A stretch of DNA of 64,000 nt, from contig NC_059408.1 in the NCBI RefSeq assembly GCF_905220565.1, forward strand, positions 16,802,508 through 16,866,507, in the 5' to 3' direction. This document shows, piece by piece, positions 33,007 to 44,652 of the stretch. Position 1 is the first letter of the stretch; every line of letters starts with the position of its first letter. This DNA comes from Melitaea cinxia (taxonomy: Eukaryota > Arthropoda > Insecta > Lepidoptera > Nymphalidae). The notes under the pieces were generated by a model. That model searched no databases and had not been told where the DNA came from. It saw only the letters and a list, made by a program, of their open reading frames with translations. The position numbers and the translations under genes were made by a program.

Positions 33007-35030
33007 TCTATAATATATATAAAAGCGAAAGGTCACTCACTCATCACGAAATCTCAGAAACTATAATACCTACAAACTTGAAATTTGGCAGGTAGGCTCC
33101 TTATAGGACGTAGACATCCGCTAAGAACGGATTTTACGAAACTCGACCCCTAAGGGGGTAAAACGGGGGTTGCAAGTTTGTATGAAAGTCCTGTGTTTTT
33201 GAAGTAAGAGACTTGAAATTTCAAAATGTATGCTCTATATATAATGAGAGGGTGTCCAAATAACGTATCTATAGAAATCAACTCCCTTTTGGGCTTAAAA
33301 CGGGGGATGGTAGGTTTACTCACTCATCACGAAATCTCCGGAACTATAACACTTACAAACTTGGAATTTGGCAGATAGGCTCCTTATAGGGCATAGACAT
33401 TCGCTAAGAACGGGTTTTACAAAATTCGACCCCTAAGGGGGTAAAACGGGGGTTGGAAGTTTGTATGAAAGTCCTATGTTTTTGAAGTAAGAGACGAAAT
33501 TTAAAATATATGCTCTATAGATAGTGTGAAGGTGTCCAAATAATGTATCTTTAGAAATCAACTCCCTTTTGGAGTTAAAACGGGGGATGGTAGGTTTACT
33601 CACTTATTCACGAAATCTCCGGAACTATAACACTTACAAACTTGGGACTTGGCAGATAGGCTCCTTATAGGACGTAAACATTCGTTAAGAACGGGTTTTA
33701 CGAAACTCGACCCCTAAAGGGTTAACGGGGGTTGGAAGTTGGTATAAAAGTCCTATGTTTTTGAAGTAAGAGACTTGAAATTTAAAATATAAGCTCTTTA
33801 GATGATGAGAAGGTGTCCAAAGAATGTACCTTTAGCAATCAACTCCTTTTTGGGTTTAAAACGGGGGATGGTAGGTTGACTCCCTCATCACGAAATCTCC
33901 GAAACTATAACAGCTACAAACCTGAAATTTGGCAGGTAGGTTCCTTATAGGGCGTAAACATCCGGTAAGAGCTGATTTTACGAAACTCGACCCGTAAGGG
34001 AATAAAACCGGAGTTGGAAGGTTGTATGAAAGTCCTATGTTTTTAAAGTTAGAGACTTGAAATTTAATATGTATGCTCTATAGATGGTAGAAAGGTGACC
34101 AAATAATGTATCTTTAGAAATCGACTCCCTTTTGGAGTTAAAACGGGGGATGGTAGGTTGACTCACTCATCACGAAATCTCCGAAACTATAACAGCTGCA
34201 AACTTGAAGTTTGGCAGGTAGATTCCTTATAGGACGTAAACATCCGCTAAGAACTGATTTTACGAAAATCGACCCCTTAGGGGATAAAAACGGGGATCGG
34301 AAGATTGTATGAAAGTCTTATGTTTTTGAAGTAAGAGACTTGAAATTGAAAATATATGCTCTATAGATGGTAAGGAGGTGTCCAAATAATTCATCGTAAT
34401 CTATATATATATAAAAGAGAAAGGTCACTAACTCACTCATCACGAGAACTCAAAAACTGCTGGATGGTCTATCCATCCAGGTTGGACAAAGATAAAATTT
34501 AGCAGGGAGGTAGATTATAGTTAGCAGACGTCCGCTAAGAACGGATTTTACAATATTCCACCGCTAAGGGGGTTTAATTGGGGTTGATAGTTTGTATGCA
34601 ACATATACAGCCTGAAAATAAAACAAAAAATGTGGTGTATAGAGAGGTTTTATAAAAATAACTATTAAATTATACTAAATTGTGCCTTTTAAAAAGTTAC
34701 TTAGTTTGATAAGCATTTCAAGTGACTGAAATAAAAAAATAATTTGCGTTAAAGCAAGTAATGCATATCTTCATAACCACGCGGACGTAGTCGCGGGCAA
34801 CAGTTAGTGTATTATAAAACAAAGTCCCCAAAAGTGTATGTGATCGAATCGCTCAAAATCTAATGAACGAATTTTCATGCGGTTTCACCATTGGAGAGAG
34901 GGCTCCACCATTGGCAAGAGGAAGGTTTACGGAACGGCTAAGCCGATTTTGATGAGTTTCACTAGAAGTTTGCCGGGAAAACATTGCGACACACTAATTT
35001 CAACGCGGGCGAAGCCGCGGGCACAGCTAG
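33007..35030 (+). mobile_element. Non-autonomous Helitron with tandem internal units (family F, copy 1)
   Basis: It starts TCTATAATATATATAAAAGC after an A and ends with the hairpin GCGGGCGAAGCCGCGGGC, then CTAG at 35027-35030 followed by T: canonical Helitron ends. Internal units begin with ACTCACTCATCACGA-like sequence at 33035, 33318, 33598, 33879 and 34161, about 281 bp apart. A sixth, different unit starts at 34431. It is preceded by its own Helitron-5'-like TCTATATATATATAAAAG (34400), suggesting fusion of two elements. No transposase-coding region; a RepHel source elsewhere is required. Confidence 0.8.
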
Positions 35031-35639
35031 TTTAGTATGTAGGAGGTTTCGGGGCGATAAATCTATCTAGCTAGGATTCATTTATAGAAAATGTCGTTAT
35101 ATCCCTGTTTTCCGGAAATGAATAAATAGCTACAACATCGTTATAATACGAAGATAATTTCGCAGTCGGTAATAAATCGGCCGTCAAGTCAGTCAGTTCA
35201 AATCCCCACGTCTCCAAGTTTTTATGTTTGATTTTTTATATTTATTTTTATTTTTGTTATTATCAGTAAAATCGAAAAATATTATTCATATTTTATAAAT
35301 ATGTAATTCGTATTTAAATATGATTTCCAAAAAACACCATTTACTAAAAATACCGAGCTAAGCTCGGTCACCCAGGTACTAATATTAATACTGAGAAAGT
35401 CTGTCTTTCACTATTTCAGTTATTAGTTGATTATCTTTATCTGTTTACAATCTTGGATCTACAAATTATATTAAGTTTACAATGGATGTATGAACGTTTT
35501 TCTATAATAAATTCTATCTGTAGTCAAATAACTAAATGGAGCTATTGTCCGCTTAAAGACAATTGGATGTTAAATTGATACGTCACTAACGCAGCTATTA
35601 TAAGACGGTGTCTGTATATTTTAGACTCGGTGCTGTAAT
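35031..35639. other. Mostly unannotated; Helitron-like hairpin end at 35352-35382
   Basis: The segment 35200-35382 resembles a dispersed repeat. It has the palindrome ACCGAGCT-A-AGCTCGGT (35352-35368), followed after 10 bases by CTAA and T (35379-35383), compatible with a Helitron 3' end. The rest is unique AT-rich DNA. Confidence 0.4.
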
Positions 35640-35850
35640 TTTTTTATTGAAGTTAGACTTCTTTGCGCACGCTTGACTTGGGGAGTATAGTGAATACGTG
35701 ACGAGAGCGTTACGAAAAGTGTGAATAGGTGAGGCAAACAGAGCAAGTCTCTTTCTCTCATAGCCAATTACGTTTCGTATATCTAAGACACAGTGCAGGC
35801 CTATTGTGCAGAAGTTGTACTTCAGTCGTGTGATCTAAAGCGCACTAATT
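35640..35850 (+). repeat. Family J dispersed repeat (copy 2)
   Basis: Carries GACTTCTTTGCGCACGCTTG, TGACGAGAGCGTTACGAAAA, CTAAGACACAGTGCAGG and TCGTGTGATCTAAAGCGCAC in that order. Together with copies at 36793 and 42215 it defines the unit as about 190-210 bp. Confidence 0.65.
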
Positions 35851-36792
35851 TTTTTTTATATTTTATATAATTTCAACCATAAAAAAATTATCATAAGCAT
35901 TTTATTAAGAGATGACTGCGACCACCCAAAAACAAATAGATGTAATTCTTACTTCTCTTGGGTGGTATTGACATTAAAACCTTAGTCGTCACTTGAACAG
36001 AAACGTATTATAAGAGTGTAATGCTCGTGGCGACGCGGGGCGGCGAGGGGCGGTGAGGGGCGGGGGAATGGTAACGCACTTCGTAATTATTTTACGAGTC
36101 GCTTTGATGTCTCCGTTAATGTACTGCGCTCTGTTGTTCGACGCCTTCCAGACTGCAGTAATTAGAGAATTCATGTGCGTTTCATATTATATAAAAAATA
36201 AAACGTTTAAACCTTCGAAAAATATCTTAAAATATTTGAAACATGAAACAAAACGTAAAACACATTTCAAAATTCAAAATAACGCATGCCCTTAATTTAA
36301 CTAATACTTCGCCGTTCGGAATGATTTATGAAGCACTAAATAAAATATTCGTTTTTTATTGCGTTCTGTGTACCGTATATTAAATTATTAATCAATCGAA
36401 TTACTTTGAACGTTTGACTGTACTCGCAGTAGTGTCACAGCAGCGTTTGATACAATTTAAGACTTATCAACGCTTATTTACTCGGAACTTACAATAAATT
36501 CCCAGCAGTGAATAGTTCCAAATTAATAGTAAATCGCCTGAAACATGCCCGAATGATTCAAACGTCATTTACCACGCGCTCCTCACCGCCGGCGCCGGAG
36601 AGGAAAGTTAGATAAAGATCGCCGTCCAGGGAAACGTTACTGCTTGAATTTTATTGCGGTAAATGTTTAAGATTCCTACGAGAAGATATTTTAATGGAAA
36701 TAAATTTTATGTTTTAATATTGTGATGCTTTTAGAGTAGAGAAATATGTAATGTACAGTATGTAAATGTTAGTAGGTATTGTGCAGTACTTT
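35851..36792. other. Unannotated sequence with a G-quadruplex motif
   Basis: A four-run G-tract lies at 36037-36066. The frames open on both strands around it reflect composition rather than genes. GC-richer stretches occur at 36570-36620. Nothing else recognised. Confidence 0.5.
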
Positions 36793-36972
36793 TTGAAATA
36801 AAACTTCTTTACGTACGATTTTAAATGCGTGACGGAAGTGTTACGAAAGGTGTGACTGGGCGAGACAAACGGAAGTTGAGAGGGAGATATAAGTTAGGGA
36901 AGATAGAAAGAGAGAGTTACGTTTTTACAAAGTTTTCCTTCAGTCGTGTGGTCTAAAGCACACTCGTTTTTT
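36793..36972 (+). repeat. Family J dispersed repeat (copy 3)
   Basis: Shorter copy with AAACTTCTTTACG, GCGTGACGGAAGTGTTACG and GTGTGGTCTAAAGCACACTC; it lacks the AAGACACAGTGCAGG middle. Confidence 0.6.
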
Positions 36973-39116
36973 TATATAAATATCCCGTTACTTGGTGATG
37001 AGTTTATATCAGTTGATATGCAGCACGCACAACTACTCTCTATATAAACAAATACAAAACAAGATTAATTAAAAATAACACATCAAAACCAAATTTTTTT
37101 ACTAAATATTACAAATATAGCTAGCTATAGCTAAAGCGAAACAATTTAGCTGGAAGCGCGTGGTTATCAGTAATAGGCGGCGGCCGCACGATGGTTTGAA
37201 TTAAATATGTATTCAACGAGATCTGAAATGCTCCTTCGATTTAAAGAAGCCTGCCGAGCGCTGCCCGGGATCACTGACGAGATACCTCTGAGGTCGGCTC
37301 GATGACACATTCTGATAAATAGTTGCTTACCTTGACACTTACAAGTGATCGTGTCGATCGATGTCCACTAATGCTAATTACGGTCGGATAAATTTGGTTT
37401 ACTGAAAGAATCAATGAAAAGCTTACTGCATTATTTTTTACGCTGGCACGATTAAAGAAACGCAAACGGAAATTGTACCTAGTGCAATGGCGTTTATGTA
37501 ATAGTTGTACTTTGATTGGGCTTGTTTTCCTACAGGTAATATTCACTCACTTAAATAGGTTTAAATATATTAGCTTTTAATCATAGGTTTAATTCGTTAA
37601 TATTTAAAATGTGTTCAATTTACGCTTACTATGAGATTTTTTATTGCAAATTATAAATATCTACGACAAAAATATCAAATTATGTAAGCGAAAAACATTT
37701 TAAAACATTTAGGTATAATTAATTTAAAATAATTTAGTAATTTAATAAAATTTTCAAAAACGAGCATTACGAAGCTATCCACCGACGACGGATTTGCTAT
37801 TGTGACACGACAGTTTAATGCTGCCTGGATGACGCGTAACTGTTATAATCTAAATTGTGTCGTCAGAGGTCTGAAGTTCTCGTAAGAGCAAAGTTACTTT
37901 TTATTCTTTACATTCCACGCACGTTAACCGCTATGGGGATGTTTATGGGGATCGTTCCTAGAGTCTCAGTAAGTTGTTCGAACCCATGAAGTGTATCATT
38001 CCGCGTTTTGCTTCCTTGTATCGTGTTTGTGCGTAATTTATAACTATTATTGTGTCGTAAGTAGGTCACAGACGTTATTGATGTCTGTTTTTTGTTACGT
38101 GTCATTTGTATTTATGATAATCTTATTTCATCTATTTCGTGGAATATTTCTTTTTTATTAATGTATTATTCGATTATTAAAGTTAAATTGTTTTTGAAAT
38201 AAACACATAGTAGAACCCTTGACTTTACTTAGTGTTTATTAAAAAGAAATTAAAAAATTAAACCCTTTTTTGCGTGTACTCGTAATGATAGGTTCCGTAT
38301 TTTAATAGAGATTCAGGGTCTATCTTTTACGTTTTTTATTTAATACAGTAATTACCTACCCGACTGCAGAAGGAGTGTAATGATTTAAGTTAATGAAATT
38401 GTTTTAGTTTACCCTTTAGAAAAAGATAAAATCAAATCGAATCCTCAACTCTAAGTAGCAATCTCACCAGTTCATAACGAAGTCAGCGATATTGAAAGCG
38501 GGACTAATCGCTTGTCTTTTTGTCATTACAGTAACAAATATCGCGTCGACAGCTTGACCCAGGTCCCAACAACTAGCGCGCGGTAAATAAATGATGGCAG
38601 TTATTAAATCTGCGACACGATTACCGTCAACCTGCTGTAGGGGTCGCGGAGACCCCTTAAATATTTATAGCGGGTACATTAGCCCGGCGAGCGGCAAGGA
38701 ACAATACGCCCGCGTTACCTTTCAGATTATTACGGGCTTGTTACGGAGAAATCTTTTATATGTTACCTTAGTTTGTGTTCCTTGTTTGTATGTTAACACT
38801 GAAATGTTTATGAACATAATTTTGCGCTACAATTATAAGCAAGTGAAGTAGTTTCTTATTATACTTTTATTTTTCCAGTATTTACAACTATCAGTATTTA
38901 ATGTGTACTAAAATACCTTAATCAAAATCGGAAGCGAAAATAAGTTTTGCTTACAATATTTCTGTTTAATACCCAGTATTTATAAAAATCTGATTATCAT
39001 AATTTATTAGCTTTCATATAAATAAAATTTGTAAGACTAAGTATACATCAAGTAGACTCCTTGATGGCCGCCTAACGACAGAACATTATCATTTTAAATA
39101 AATAAATAAATATCTA
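36973..39116. other. Long unannotated interval
   Basis: 2.1 kb of unique DNA. GC-richer spots at 37150-37330 and 38550-38720 have no coding signature that I trust. No repeat shared with the rest of the window. Confidence 0.5.
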
Positions 39117-39318
39117 CACTAACTTAATGCGTGTTTGATAGGTAACAGCCGACTGTTATAGCTACATTTTTTTTTTTTTCGATGAACATACTTATAAATA
39201 ATACCTATATAAATCTATAAATAAATTCATACTACACGCAGACTCGGGGTGGGAATCGAACCCACTACCCCCGGAGCAGAAAGCAGGGTCACTACAAACT
39301 GCACCATCGGGCTAGTAG
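39117..39318 (-). repeat. Family I tRNA-derived SINE (copy 6)
   Basis: Minus orientation, with an intact-looking B box (complement GGGAATCGAACCC at about 39250) and head (ending CGGGCTAGTAG). The tail is a variant AACTTAATGCGTGTTTGATA. Confidence 0.75.
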
Positions 39319-39381
39319 TTTTATTTATATACGTAGATTGTCTTACTCATGATGAGTTAAAGTAAACTGTATATTATTTTA

Positions 39382-39777
39382 GTTTGCTGGTAAACTATAA
39401 AAAAAAAATTTCAATTACAGTATTGTAAGACAAAAAAAAAAACAAGTAAATAAGCACTATTAGAGAAAACTCCAAAAATGCTTAACAGATCTAAATAAAA
39501 TTTAAACAGAACTACTTGCCTTGCGTGCCTTGCCTTGGTGGATGAGCGGGGTACCCAGTATTACGGGACACCACCCAGTACAGGGGCCCTTGCGACTTGT
39601 TTGTTAAAACTTATTATTATCAATAAACTATTTTGTATTTTTTGTATTTTGTACTACTTGACAAGCACCACCATTCGATTAAAATAAGTACCATCGAAAT
39701 CGTTTAGCCCAGTACCAACCTATGAGGTAAAAAGCATAAAATAATACAGAACCTCCTCCTTTTTGAAGTCGCTTAAA
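39382..39777 (+). repeat. Family A repeat, old copy with a nested insertion (copy 7)
   Basis: Left end GTTTGCTGGTAAAC (hairpin partly decayed), right end CCTCCTCCTTTTTGAAGTCG. It is split by a 134-bp insertion at 39519-39652 flanked by ACTACTTG on both sides. Diverged relative to copies 2 and 5. Confidence 0.7.
39519..39652 (+). repeat. 134-bp LINE/SINE-like tail insertion with 8-bp TSD
   Basis: Ends in repeats of TATTTTG (CAATAAACTATTTTGTA onward), a typical retroposon 3' end. The insert interrupts family A copy 7. ACTACTTG is repeated at 39511-39518 and 39653-39660, and the family reads through (TTGACAAGCACCACC) on removing one copy. Confidence 0.7.
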
Positions 39778-40125
39778 GTTGATGTAATTTTTTTACTACT
39801 ATAGATTAATACCTAGACTATTACATTATTATGTAAACATTGAACGTTAACATCTTTGAGAAATTAATCTGCAAGCATCAAGGAATGATTCCGTACTCAC
39901 AAGCGGGTGTCAGCGCGAGTGACCGGGTTCCCTCCGGCCGCCCGCGAGTCCGCTCGACGCGCGAGGGTTAGTTAACGACACGCTCCGAGATTCGTCTCCG
40001 GCGCGGTCGAGTATTTGCATAGCAAGTGCATCCTTTGTAAATTTGTTATCCATTATCTAGGAAATGGAACCTCTATGTACAATACTGTATGTAATCCTCT
40101 CTATAATCCACTCGCCTACAATGAA

Positions 40126-40129
<4 letters not shown>
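39778..40129. other. Unannotated sequence with a GC-rich patch
   Basis: 39895-40015 is GC-rich and unique here; no gene or repeat recognised. Confidence 0.4.

Positions 40130-40202
<73 letters not shown>
40130..40202. repeat. (TA)n microsatellite
   Basis: About 36 uninterrupted TA units immediately left of a dispersed repeat. Confidence 0.9.
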
Positions 40203-40203
<1 letters not shown>

Positions 40204-40497
40204 CTGACTCGGTAAACGTTGTCTTGCCGCTTAACGCTATTTAAAAATAGGGGTTGGTGCTAGAAGGGTGAAAATTTAGGTTTGTATGTATGTTTCAACG
40301 CCAAATCATAATAAAATAAAAAAATAAACGATTTATCTAAATAAATTAGGACTACCCTTAACATTTAGGGGGATGAAAAATAAATGTTCGATTCTCAGAC
40401 CCTCCCAATATGCACACAAAATTTCATGAGAATCGGTCAAGCCGTTTCGGGGAAGTTTAACTACAAACACCGCGACACGAGAATTTTATATATTAGA
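40203..40497. repeat. Dispersed repeat, class uncertain
   Basis: Has GAGAATCGGTCAAGCCGTTT and ends CGAGAATTTTATATATTAGA; this resembles, from memory, many lepidopteran non-autonomous elements, but there is no second copy in the window. Confidence 0.4.
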
Positions 40498-40623
40498 TAA
40501 TCTTGTTTAGATGTATTCAGATACGCTGAGTTCGACCTCTAGTTGTAAGTCTATTCAGAGTGCAATTTATTTAATTACCTTTAAGCTAGCTACGTGAGAA
40601 AAAACTCTATGCTATTATGTTGA

Positions 40624-40704
40624 ATAGTTCGTTGGTTTAGTTGGTGTGACACTGCTTTTCGCTCCAGGGTTGTGGGTTCGAGTCTTATGTAAGTTTAATA
40701 AAAA
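40624..40704 (+). repeat. Family I-like tRNA head fragment (copy 7)
   Basis: TTCGTTGGTTTAGTTGGTGTG plus GGTTGTGGGTTCGAGTC, head region only, diverged. Confidence 0.5.
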
Positions 40705-42214
40705 AATATTTTTCAATCGGTTTTTATCTAACATGAGTAATTAAGGTACCCTAGGTAGGTTTAATATTGTATTACAACTGAACTTAGTTATATCTAATAT
40801 GATAACTCACATATGGGCTGAAATTACAAACACAAATGTAATGAGAAAAGTCAATCTCAAATCTAGTTATGTATTTCTATTTCATTTAATTCTATTGTTA
40901 GCGACCGACGCAAATATTTTAGATATTTTTTGTTATACATGAAAAGACATAGCAAGTTATAGGCCGGTACTTTCAACAATGAAATATAGAGAAACTTAAA
41001 CATTATCGTGCAGTTCCGCGGAACCGCGGCGCGTAAAACTCCGTAATTGCGGGAGCGTATTCATAAAGTTGGGGCACAAAGTGGCCACCTCCGTCGGTTT
41101 AACCTTCCAATCCTGTATCGTTTATCCGTGCTTTATTACTTTCCTGATGAAAATCTCGCAAATGCTAATAGTAATCGTTTTAAGATATTTTGTAACTATT
41201 TTCGAAAATAAATGAAGTGGTCTTGGCAGAAGAGTGAGATTTGTAAATTTGCGAGACTACGTGAACGTGTGACTCATCACTGTTTGTCATTTTGATAAAA
41301 GTAATTCGACTGTCCCTACGTATAATATCGAAATTGAAAAAAGGCACTTTAAATTTTTTACGCTGAATGATTTTTTAAGTATCGATATTGAGTAAGCTCA
41401 GCATAAGCTCATGAAAAATGTGATTTTATGTGTATTTTATAGCATTTTCTTCTCTTTTTTCATTGAAAATATACATTAAAAGTAGTTTTTTCATGCAATA
41501 AAAAAATAGAAAATTTTCAGTTTCGATACTGTACGTAGGGACAGTCGAATTGTTTACAAACGAATCCAGTGACCGTTAACTAAATTTGTTCTTGTTCGCT
41601 GTTTCTTTCACTTCCTTCAATAGGATTTCGTTGTTAATTTTTACTAAGAAATACATTTTTTATTATTCTCTAGCAACTTATTATTCTTTGTTTAAGTAAA
41701 ATGAAAATAATCCAAGTCTTGTTGTCTGCACTTCCACAATTTGTATCAACGTAGAAATCCTTTAAAGTTTTAAAATATTAAATAGCATTCTTTAATTTCC
41801 AGCAGTATCTCGTATTTAGAAATGCAAAGCGTTCGTTTCATCCTCGAAAACATCCGTTCTCCGCGACTGCGGGAGCTCTTTAAATACCGAGATTATGATA
41901 AAAACCGCTGCCGTGGCTCGTTTCAATTACTCCCTGCCGGTTGATGCGAGCTCTTGCTTAATTTGCGCGCTTGTCGCTCGCGCGTGTCGCGACAATCGTT
42001 TATTTGTCTAGACATCCGTATTGCTGCGGCTACATCTGTACACGCTGGTTCTGCTCGTGCTCATCGACAGCGCCGCTAAATGGGAAGTCGGTTCTCATTA
42101 GCGTTTTCTTAATTAAATGTCGTTGCTACAACCTTCCTTATTATTAAAACAATGTCTGTATTTTAAATGAGTGACATTTCCTCGTATCCTGCCACCTCTT
42201 GTTTGTATTCAGAT
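40705..42214. other. Unannotated sequence
   Basis: 1.5 kb, unique here. The motif GTCGCTCG followed by TGTCGCGACA occurs at 41973-41994, shared with 20695-20712. No gene recognised. Confidence 0.5.
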
Positions 42215-42853
42215 GTATTTTTGAAGTAATACTTCTTTACACATGCCTGACTTTTAGAGTAAAATGGTGGCCTGACGAGTGTGTTATGAAAACTGTGATC
42301 GGCGAGGTGAACGGAGCAAGAGGGCAAGGTGTAAGCAGACATTTTCTTTCTCTCTTTTTAACCGATTTCCAAAAAAGAAGGAGTTTCTCAATTCGACTGT
42401 ATTTTTTTTATGTATGTTACATCAGAACTTTTGATCTAGGATCTGATGATAGGATCCCAGAGAAATCGAGAGAAACTCTCGAAAATCCGCAATAACTTTT
42501 TACTGGGTATATCGATTTTGATAATTTTTAATTTATTCGAAAGCTGGTGTTTATCATGTGGTCACATATAAATTTTATCGAGATTTGATCACTACTTTTT
42601 GAGTAATCTTTGATAACGCGTAGTTACTTGAGTATTTTTTCGTCGATCTACGTTGTATTACTCTTCGATGTAATTGAAGTCGGTTTTTTTTCGTTTGCGA
42701 GCAAACACAATTATTCTGATAGTCAGTTTTCTCTTTTAGTTCTCATAGCAGTTCACGTTTCGTACATCTAAGACACAGTGCAGGTCTATTGTGCAGGTCT
42801 ATTGCTAAAGAAGTCTTACTGCGGTGGTGTGGTCTAGAGCACACTTTTTTTTT
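42215..42853 (+). repeat. Family J repeat interrupted by family A (copy 4)
   Basis: The left part (42215-42354) has TACTTCTTTACACATGCCTG; the right part (42716-42853) has CTAAGACACAGTGCAGG and GTGGTCTAGAGCACACT. A ~361-bp family A copy lies between. The AGGTCTATTGTGC segment is duplicated at 42780-42805. Confidence 0.7.
42355..42715 (-). repeat. Family A repeat inserted in family J (copy 8)
   Basis: Inverted: TTTTTAACCGATTTCC on the left, GTTTGCGAGCAAACACAATTA on the right. One module, one complete monomer. No target duplication could be read because flanking T/C-rich sequence is ambiguous. Confidence 0.8.
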
Positions 42854-44251
42854 CATTCAAATAAATTGCTCTACTTAGCCATTAGAGTAAAATGGTTAGA
42901 TCTTACACTTTTAATTCAGCATCATTTAATAAAGCAACACCTCTAACGACAGCACCGCTGGCAGCCGGCAGCCAATTATCATTAATTTCGCTCTCGGCAA
43001 ATAGTCGGACTCCAGAAAATAACTTAATGAAACCTTGATTATGAAATCGCGATCTTTAACTTGTAACAAAGGCCGCTCGTAAACAGCCTCTCCGCGACTC
43101 AGATGTACAATGTCCCGGCGACTGCTCTACTCCAGGTATTTAACTAAACACGACGCCTCTATTGTGTTGCTTTCTTAAATGAAATATTTTTTATTTACAT
43201 TATTTATTGAAGTTTACAAATCGTATCGTATTCTCTTTTTTGCTGCGTTCGGCTTATTTAGATGTTGGGCTTTTTGGTATCAATTTTAATAATGGTAAAA
43301 GGTATAAAAAGAAGACATTTTGGAGACGCTGGTTTTAATATTGAAATTAACAAAGAAAAACGAAGACAACAAAAACAACTTTCAGTTTGTAAATAAAATT
43401 AACTGAAAATGTATTGTTTTAAAACTAATATCGAAAACAAAAATATTATTTACCTAATTAAAAAAGACTTTTGTTTGTTCACTCGTAGAATACTCTAACA
43501 AACAGTATCAATCATTGAGAATTAAACGTTCCCTACATTCACGAATCAGCAAGATAGTTATAATTTAGTTACGTTGGGGAGTTAGGAACTGTATCGGCAA
43601 CTATAGAAATGTCTGTAACAGATTTGTTATCGCCCCTCGGAGTCATCGGAGATACATTAGGAAGAATTATTACTTAGCCATTACATGGCCTCGGCTGTAA
43701 CGTTAACATGAGTGCGGAATTAAAATGTCATGAGGGTTTCTGGGGAGTGAGGAGCGGGGGACAGGGCAGCGGGGAGTGGGGGGAGGAATCTAAATAATAC
43801 ACACCCGCAGCAGCGCGACTACGAGATTATTGAAATGTCTCACTGCCTACCATTGTCACCTTCCGAACTCTTTTATAAACTGGCAAGCCTCGCCTCTGCA
43901 AAATGAGCCGTGCTGTCTCGTCGCGAAGGTCGACTTTCCCCGCTCCGGTGACGCGAGCTCAAATTTAATCTCATGCTGATAAATCATTTTAAATCTTTAC
44001 TAAAACGGTTCTGCGGAGTGAAAATGTGGAATATGCATTTGTATTTTAAAAGTAATTGTGAAGCTTTGACTTCGGAACTACATTAAAGCGATTGAAAATT
44101 CTTTTTATTCGCTGAAGTATGTTTATCTTTTAAAATAACCATGCCGATGTAATGTAATGAATTAGTTTTATTCATATTTTGTGGCTTAGAGCACTGATAA
44201 TGTTTTGAATGAATTATTCTTTCGATCGACTTATTAAATTATGAGCACTTC
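42854..44251. other. Unannotated sequence with a G-rich tract
   Basis: Unique DNA; a G-quadruplex-type run lies at 43756-43783 and a GC-richer stretch at 43860-43970. No gene recognised. Confidence 0.5.
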
Positions 44252-44652
44252 TTTTTAACCGACTTCAAAAAAGGAGGAGGTTACTCAATTCGACTGTATA
44301 GATATATTTTTTTTTATGTATGCTCGGGATAACTCCTTCGTTTATGAACCGATTTTGATAATTATTTTTTTGTTGAAAAGGAGACATTCCTAGTTTGGTA
44401 CCATGATAAGGAAACCAGGATCTGATGATGGAATCCCAGAGAAATCGAGGGAAACTCTCGAAAACCCGCATAAATTTTTACTGGAAAGCCGATGTTTATC
44501 CTGTGTTCACATTTAAGTTTCATCGAGGACATGTTTTGGACTAATCTTTGATAATGCGTATTTACTTGACTATTTGTTCGTTTACCTACGTTGTATTACT
44601 TATCGATATAATTGAAGTCGATTTTTCTTCCTTTGCCTGCAAACACAATTAT
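44252..44652 (-). repeat. Family A repeat, variant right end (copy 9)
   Basis: Inverted, with the GGGATAACTCCTTCGTTTATG variant right end and one 142-bp module; part of the monomer is deleted near 44490. Left-end hairpin decayed (TTTGCCTGCAAAC). Confidence 0.75.

Noticed and set aside
33035..34430. CRISPR array (regular repeats near 280 bp)
   Set aside because: Units are head-to-tail without variable spacers, inside Helitron ends, in a eukaryotic genome.
40015..40203. 62-codon frame ending in YI repeats
   Set aside because: Translation of the (TA)n microsatellite.
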